This document shows positions 6,414 through 9,881 of a stretch of 9,881 bases of DNA, piece after piece (within the stretch, counting starts at the first letter, position 1; the number at the start of each line of letters is the position of its first letter). Source of the DNA: Acidobacteriota bacterium (lineage in GTDB: Bacteria; Acidobacteriota; Terriglobia; Terriglobales; Acidobacteriaceae); contig JAJYBW010000106.1 in NCBI GenBank assembly GCA_021778815.1, positions 1-9,881 of the forward strand, given 5' to 3'. The notes under the pieces were generated by a model. The model searched no databases. It saw only the letters and a program-made list of their open reading frames with translations, and was not told the origin of the DNA. The position numbers and the translations under genes were made by a program.

Positions 6414-6426
6414 CGTCAAAAAAATT
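6414..6426 (-). promoter_or_regulatory. Possible -35 box with upstream A/T tract for the kinase-like gene
   Basis: On the minus strand, TTGACG (6414-6419) is preceded by a seven-T run that could act as an UP element. The best -10 at 16-nt spacing is poor (CAGAGT at 6392-6397), so only the -35 half is convincing. The transcript would run toward the kinase-like gene about 70 nt away. Confidence 0.3.
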
Positions 6427-6526
6427 CATCTACATCTCCAGACTAACTGCTTTCCCATGTACAGTCCCTTCGAATCCACACAGTTGGGTGTGTTCCGCAT
6501 CACGGGAGCAGCCCCGCGCGGCGTCG

Positions 6527-6532
6527 TACAAT
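6527..6532 (+). promoter_or_regulatory. Candidate -10 box for gap
   Basis: TACAAT matches five of six consensus bases and would give an mRNA leader of about 50 nt before the gap ATG. No good -35 box lies 16-18 bases upstream. The divergent gap 6341-6589 otherwise shows only a weak CACAC/GTGTG stem near 6478-6493. Confidence 0.3.
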
Positions 6533-6573
6533 GGAAGTGTATCCATTCGATTCAATCATTCATCGTTCATCAC

Positions 6574-6580
6574 AGGAGGG
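6574..6580 (+). promoter_or_regulatory. Strong Shine-Dalgarno site of gap
   Basis: AGGAGGG ends nine bases before ATG 6590. It is the strongest ribosome binding site in the window, as expected for a highly expressed glycolytic gene, and it fixes the start codon. Confidence 0.9.
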
Positions 6581-6589
6581 TAATTTCCC

Positions 6590-7594
6590 ATGGCAGTAAA
6601 GGTTGGCATCAACGGTTTTGGCCGCATCGGCCGGAATGTACTGCGGGCATCTTTAGGCAACCCTGACATCGATTTTGTTGCCGTCAATGATCTGACGGAC
6701 CCGAAGACGCTGGCTCATCTGCTCAAGCACGACTCTGTCCTTGGCAATCTGCAGAACGACGTGCAATTTGGCGACGACTTTATCAGCGTAGACGGAAAGA
6801 AGATCAAGGTATTTGCCGAGAGAGATCCTGCCAAGCTTCCCTGGGACTCCGTCGGCGCCCAGATCGTCATCGAATCGACCGGACATTTTACGGACGCCGC
6901 CAAGGCGAAGGCCCACCTGGGACCGACTGTAAAGAAAGTCATCATCTCCGCCCCCGCCAGCAACGAAGATCTGACCATCGTGTTGGGTGTGAATGAAAAC
7001 AAGTACGATCCGGCCAAGCATAACGTCATCTCGAACGCGTCCTGCACCACGAACTGCCTGGCTCCCGTAGCCAAAGTTCTGCTGGACAGCTTTGGGATCA
7101 AATCTGGCTTGATGAATACGATTCACAGCTTCACCAACGACCAGGTAACGCTCGATTTTCCTCACAAGGATCTGCGTCGCGCCCGTGCCGCCAGCCTCTC
7201 CATCATCCCCACGTCGACCGGCGCAGCCAAGGCGTTGCACCTGGTGATTCCGGAGCTGAAGGGAAAGCTGGATGGCTTCTCGCTGCGTGTTCCGACCCCC
7301 GTGGTTTCTGTTGTCGATCTGACTGTCGAAACTGAAAAGCCGGTCACCGTGGAAACTGTCAATGCCGCGCTGAAGGCCGCTGCGGAAGGCCCGATGAAGG
7401 GTATTCTGGGCTACGAAACAGAGCCCCTGGTCTCAATCGATTTCAGAGGCAACCCGCTGTCCTCCATCATCGATGCTCCGCTGACCAAAGTGGTCGGCAA
7501 CATGGTCAAAGTGCTCAGCTGGTACGACAACGAGTGGGGCTATTCCTGCCGCGTGAAGGATCTGATCCTCTTTGTGACGAAGAAGGGTCTCTAA
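6590..7594 (+). CDS. gap: Type I glyceraldehyde-3-phosphate dehydrogenase
   Basis: The 334-residue enzyme oxidises and phosphorylates glyceraldehyde 3-phosphate to 1,3-bisphosphoglycerate with NAD+, in the cytoplasm. The Rossmann motif GINGFGRIGR is at 6-15. D34 in VNDLTD binds the adenosine ribose and indicates NAD preference. The catalytic C152 lies in SNASCTTNCLAP, with H179 in TIHSFTNDQ. DFPHKDLRRARAA is at 189-201 and PTSTGAAKA at 207-215. One family position differs: the Asn of YSNRV that contacts the nicotinamide amide is Cys here (YSCRV, C320). That position varies among bacteria, so activity is still expected. The length is normal. The Shine-Dalgarno site at 6574-6580 sets the start. 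pgk, the next enzyme in the pathway, lies 1.6 kb downstream with two unrelated genes between. Confidence 0.98.
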   Translation: MAVKVGINGFGRIGRNVLRASLGNPDIDFVAVNDLTDPKTLAHLLKHDSVLGNLQNDVQFGDDFISVDGKKIKVFAERDPAKLPWDSVGAQIVIESTGHFTDAAKAKAHLGPTVKKVIISAPASNEDLTIVLGVNENKYDPAKHNVISNASCTTNCLAPVAKVLLDSFGIKSGLMNTIHSFTNDQVTLDFPHKDLRRARAASLSIIPTSTGAAKALHLVIPELKGKLDGFSLRVPTPVVSVVDLTVETEKPVTVETVNAALKAAAEGPMKGILGYETEPLVSIDFRGNPLSSIIDAPLTKVVGNMVKVLSWYDNEWGYSCRVKDLILFVTKKGL

Positions 7595-7596
7595 GA

Positions 7597-7609
7597 CGCG
7601 GTTCCCGCG
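7597..7609 (+). other. Small GC-rich hairpin just after gap
   Basis: CGCGG (7597-7601) and CCGCG (7605-7609) pair around a TTC loop, three bases after the gap stop codon. No T-run follows, so termination here is doubtful. It may protect the gap mRNA 3' end. Confidence 0.25.
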
Positions 7610-7621
7610 CGATCAACACAA

Positions 7622-7661
7622 TCTGGAGATGTTGCGGAGATTTTCCCGCAGCACCTCCAGA
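7622..7661 (+). other. Long hairpin between gap and the Rid gene
   Basis: Arms 7622-7637 and 7646-7661 pair at 15 of 16 positions (one G-U), with a single A-C mismatch and an 8-nt loop (AGATTTTC). No U-tract follows directly. A weaker 5-bp hairpin (7665-7669 with 7679-7683) runs into TTTTCTT at 7683-7689 and could be a weak terminator. AGATGT (7627-7632) can instead pair with ACATCT (7663-7668), so alternative folds are possible. The structure may process or stabilise the mRNA, or attenuate read-through from gap. Confidence 0.5.
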
Positions 7662-7690
7662 GACATCTGACTCCATCCCAGATTTTCTTC

Positions 7691-7694
7691 GGAG
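7691..7694 (+). promoter_or_regulatory. Shine-Dalgarno site that decides the Rid gene start
   Basis: GGAG lies seven bases before ATG 7702. The frame is open upstream to 7534, inside gap, but this site and the family length place the start here. Confidence 0.7.
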
Positions 7695-7701
7695 CAGCAC
7701 A

Positions 7702-8073
7702 ATGCGACAAAACATTTCTGGCTCATCTCCGTACGAACCCATCATCGGATTTTCACGAGCGGTGCGGATTGGGAACACGATTCACGTCTCCGGCACTGGA
7801 CCTGTCGGCGCCGATGATGCAAATGCCGCAGACCAGACCCGTCACGTGCTGACCATCATCCAAAAGATCCTCGAACAGGCGGGAGCCAAACTGGAAGATG
7901 TGGTGCGCACCCGCATGTACCTGACCCACGTGGAGGATTGGGAGGCAATTGGCCGCGTCCACGGGGAGTTCTTCGGTACCATCCGCCCTGCTGCTACGAT
8001 GGTCGTGGTTGCCAAGCTGCTGAACCCGGCGTGGCGCATTGAAATCGAAGCGGAAGCTGTGCTGTCCATATAG
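7702..8073 (+). CDS. Rid-family (RidA/YjgF/UK114) protein lacking the catalytic arginine
   Basis: The 123-residue product fits the small trimeric Rid family. RidA itself hydrolyses reactive enamine/imine intermediates released by PLP enzymes. Family features are the strand NTIHVSGTGPVG at 25-36, EDVVRTRMYLTHVEDW at 65-80, and the C-terminal NPAWRIEIEAEAV at 108-120. In E. coli RidA the substrate-binding R105 lies in PARSCVEV. The aligned stretch here is PAATMVVV (96-103), with Ala98 at that place. Rid subfamilies without this arginine are reported not to show imine deaminase activity, so a different role is likely. The start at ATG 7702 is supported by GGAG. The stop is 31 bp before the creatininase gene, so the two are probably cotranscribed and may act in one nitrogen-related pathway (inference). 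Confidence 0.88.
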   Translation: MRQNISGSSPYEPIIGFSRAVRIGNTIHVSGTGPVGADDANAADQTRHVLTIIQKILEQAGAKLEDVVRTRMYLTHVEDWEAIGRVHGEFFGTIRPAATMVVVAKLLNPAWRIEIEAEAVLSI

Positions 8074-8095
8074 AAATCATCGACATTTTCAGAAT

Positions 8096-8099
8096 GGAG
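8096..8099 (+). promoter_or_regulatory. Shine-Dalgarno site that decides the creatininase start
   Basis: GGAG lies five bases before ATG 8105. The frame is open back to 8039, inside the Rid gene, but this site and the signal peptide beginning at 8105 fix the start. Confidence 0.75.
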
Positions 8100-8104
8100 A
8101 TCCG

Positions 8105-9028
8105 ATGCGAGCCTTACTCCGTCCTCTGACCTGTATTTGCGTTTTCACGGCCGTGCTGATGGCTGCTGCATACGGACGCTCCCAGTCCGCTGATACAAGT
8201 ACCACCCAGCCGGCGAACACCACCACACTGTCTCCCAAATGGGAAGAACTCACCGGGCCGGACTTTATTCACGCGATCCACCAGTCGCAAGGCGTCTGCC
8301 TTCTCCCCTTTGGCATCATCGAGAAGCACGGTACCCAGCTTCCGTTAGGCACGGATCTGATTGATGTCCGATATGCATCGCTCCAGGCGGCCAAGCAGGA
8401 GTACGCGGTTGTCTTTCCGCCCTATTACTTCGGTCAAATTGCGGAGGCCCGCCACGAGCCCGGAACGCTATCCTACTCCGCCGAACTACAGTTGCAATTG
8501 TTGCAGGCAACAACCAATGAGATGGCCCGCAACGGCTGTAAGAAAATCGTCATCGTGAACGGCCACGGCGGAAATGAAAGCCTTCTGCCTTACTTCGCAC
8601 AGTCGCAGCTCGATTCGCCGAAGGACTATATCGTCTACATCTACGGCTTGCACCATCAGGCAGCCGATGCCCCTCCCTTGAAAGACAAAGTGGACGAACA
8701 TGCCGGAGAAACCGAAACTTCCCTCATGACGGTTTCGCGTCCCGATTTGGTCCACATGAACCGCGTCGGCCAGGAGTCGGGCGCAGATCAGGACCGGGTG
8801 CATCTTCCGCCCGGCGTGTACACCGGCATCTGGTGGTATGCGAAATTCCCCGATCACTATGCCGGCTTCGCCCAATACGCCAACGCCAAGCTCGGTGAAA
8901 TGGATATGACAGCCTGGGTCGGCAGCATCGTCGAAGCCATTCGCGCGGTGAAAGCGGATCAGACCAGTCTGCAACTGCAGAACGAGTTCTTTCAGAAATC
9001 AACACACCCGGTGGACACAAAGCAATAG
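8105..9028 (+). CDS. Exported creatininase-family amidohydrolase
   Basis: The 307-residue product begins with a Sec-type signal peptide: MRALLR, then a hydrophobic core (about residues 7-23), with likely cleavage near AYG-RS or SQSA-DT. A Ser/Thr-rich linker reaches to about 44. The creatininase domain follows. E73, H75 and D84 in LPFGIIEKHGTQLPLGTD are the metal ligands of the family with the usual spacing. H154 lies in NGHGGNE, and EHAGETETS is at 198-206. True creatininase has a metal-binding Glu two residues after that His (NGHYEN). Here it is Gly, as in the MftE/ArfB-like branch, so creatinine is unlikely to be the substrate. The family hydrolyses cyclic amides, formamides or peptides. 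Export suggests a periplasmic substrate, which cannot be named. It follows the Rid gene by 31 bp. Family assignment is firm; reaction unknown. Confidence 0.9.
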   Translation: MRALLRPLTCICVFTAVLMAAAYGRSQSADTSTTQPANTTTLSPKWEELTGPDFIHAIHQSQGVCLLPFGIIEKHGTQLPLGTDLIDVRYASLQAAKQEYAVVFPPYYFGQIAEARHEPGTLSYSAELQLQLLQATTNEMARNGCKKIVIVNGHGGNESLLPYFAQSQLDSPKDYIVYIYGLHHQAADAPPLKDKVDEHAGETETSLMTVSRPDLVHMNRVGQESGADQDRVHLPPGVYTGIWWYAKFPDHYAGFAQYANAKLGEMDMTAWVGSIVEAIRAVKADQTSLQLQNEFFQKSTHPVDTKQ

Positions 9029-9035
9029 CTGAGTT

Positions 9036-9061
9036 GCACACGCCGAAATCAACGCGTGTGC
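9036..9061 (+). terminator. 8-bp hairpin after the creatininase gene
   Basis: GCACACGC (9036-9043) and GCGTGTGC (9054-9061) pair perfectly around a 10-nt loop, seven bases after the stop codon. No U-tract follows, so it is a doubtful intrinsic terminator. It may mark an mRNA 3' end or need Rho. Confidence 0.35.
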
Positions 9062-9144
9062 TGTGGAGCAGACAACAGCCATCTGTCCGTTTCTCTGCCG
9101 ATCGGACTACCGTGGCACACGAGTTCCGCACGCTGGAAAAGTAT

Positions 9145-9150
9145 TAGAAT
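9145..9150 (+). promoter_or_regulatory. Candidate -10 box for pgk
   Basis: TAGAAT matches five of six consensus bases, 34 bp before the pgk ATG. No convincing -35 box is seen. It suggests that pgk may have its own promoter apart from gap. Confidence 0.3.
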
Positions 9151-9184
9151 TTCATCAGCATACAAACGATCTAGTGAAAACCCT

Positions 9185-9881
9185 ATGGCAAAATTATCGA
9201 TTCGTGATCTCTCCCTGGAACATCAGCACGTCCTGATCCGTGTAGATTTCAACGTCCCTTTGTCGGAAGACGGCACTCAAATCATGGATGACACGCGCAT
9301 CCGCGAGACCCTGCCGACGCTGGAATATGCGCTTCGTCACCGCGCCAAAGTGATTCTCGCGTCGCATCTCGGCCGCCCCAAAGGAAAGCCGAATCCCAAG
9401 ATGAGTCTGCGCCCGGTGGTCGATCGCCTGCGTCAGCTTCTCGGACACAGCCTCGGCCAGTCAGTGAATGTCGGTTTCTCACCCGATTGCGTAGGAGAGA
9501 CGCCGGAAGAAATGGTGCGCATGTTGGAGTCCGGCCAGGTTCTGCTGTTGGAGAACCTGCGCTTCCATGCGGAGGAAGAGAAGAACGACCCGGCCTTCGC
9601 CAAGCAACTGGCCAAGCTTTGCGACCTGTATGTGAATGACGCTTTTGGCAGTGCCCATCGCGCCCACGCCTCCACAGAAGGCATCACCCATTTCGTCGCG
9701 AAATCAGCCGCCGGCTTGCTGATGGAAAAAGAGCTCACTTACCTCGGCAAAGCGCTCAGCGATCCGGAAAAGCCGTTCATCGCCATCCTCGGCGGCGCCA
9801 AAGTTTCGGACAAGATTCAGGTGATCCATAACCTGCTCGACAAAGTCGATGCGCTGCTGATCGGCGGTGGTATGGCCTACA
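9185..9881 (+). CDS. pgk: Phosphoglycerate kinase (5' part, cut by window edge)
   Basis: The 232 codons present encode the N-terminal domain and hinge of phosphoglycerate kinase. The enzyme transfers phosphate between 1,3-bisphosphoglycerate and ADP to give 3-phosphoglycerate and ATP. RVDFNVP (19-25) binds phosphoglycerate, with D21 and N23. ASHLGRPKG is at 59-67, LLENLRF at 121-127 and NDAFGSAHRAHAS at 151-163. ILGGAKVSDKI (201-211) begins the nucleotide-binding part, and IGGGMAY follows at the edge. No frameshift or missing residue is visible. ATG 9185 matches the usual MAKLSI-like start; the ribosome binding site is weak. It supplies the step after GAPDH. Confidence 0.97.
   Translation, partial: MAKLSIRDLSLEHQHVLIRVDFNVPLSEDGTQIMDDTRIRETLPTLEYALRHRAKVILASHLGRPKGKPNPKMSLRPVVDRLRQLLGHSLGQSVNVGFSPDCVGETPEEMVRMLESGQVLLLENLRFHAEEEKNDPAFAKQLAKLCDLYVNDAFGSAHRAHASTEGITHFVAKSAAGLLMEKELTYLGKALSDPEKPFIAILGGAKVSDKIQVIHNLLDKVDALLIGGGMAY

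Noticed and set aside
6653..7240. 195-residue minus-strand frame opposite gap
   Set aside because: Antisense shadow of a highly conserved GAPDH with strong codon bias; no motif.

Overview
The window looks like ordinary chromosomal DNA from a moderately GC-rich bacterium, most likely an acidobacterium of the Terriglobia (Koribacter/Edaphobacter type). That placement is an inference from the gene mix: a bacillithiol-type BshA glycosyltransferase, a LytS-type kinase, DinB-fold proteins and an exported creatininase. No marker gene settles it. I see no mobile element, CRISPR array, phage gene or toxin-antitoxin pair.

Layout, left to right. Positions 1-184 hold the possible C-terminal tail of a membrane-anchored protein cut by the window edge. 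A tRNA-Val(TAC) gene with an encoded CCA end lies on the minus strand (367-443), with a good promoter at 471-500. A plus-strand pair follows: a ChbG/HpnK (YdjC-fold) deacetylase (576-1469) and bshA (1533-2675). A LytS-like sensor histidine kinase (2642-3991, minus) overlaps the bshA tail by 34 bp. It is divergent from ribA (4057-4722, plus) across a 65-bp gap that holds two inverted repeats and a perfect TATAAT placed so that ribA may be leaderless. The ribA stop codon interlocks with that of a convergent DinB-family gene (4719-5291, minus). Upstream of that gene, on the same strand, lies a polynucleotide-kinase-like P-loop gene (5396-6340), which ends in a convincing intrinsic terminator (5343-5377). 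The right part runs on the plus strand: gap (6590-7594), a Rid-family gene (7702-8073), an exported creatininase-family amidohydrolase (8105-9028) and the first 232 codons of pgk (9185 to the edge).

How the genes may work together. gap and pgk supply consecutive steps of glycolysis, with a Rid protein and an exported amidohydrolase inserted between them. BshA starts bacillithiol synthesis by making GlcNAc-malate, which a deacetylase must then process. The adjacent YdjC-fold deacetylase is therefore worth testing in that role, although the known BshB enzymes belong to a different fold. The DinB-fold protein belongs to the superfamily that includes bacillithiol S-transferases, so a loose thiol theme is possible but unproven. 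The most interesting leads are the deacetylase/bshA pairing, the structured ribA-kinase divergent region, the kinase with a long basic disordered N-terminus, and the Rid protein that lacks the catalytic arginine. None of these amounts to a clearly new system.
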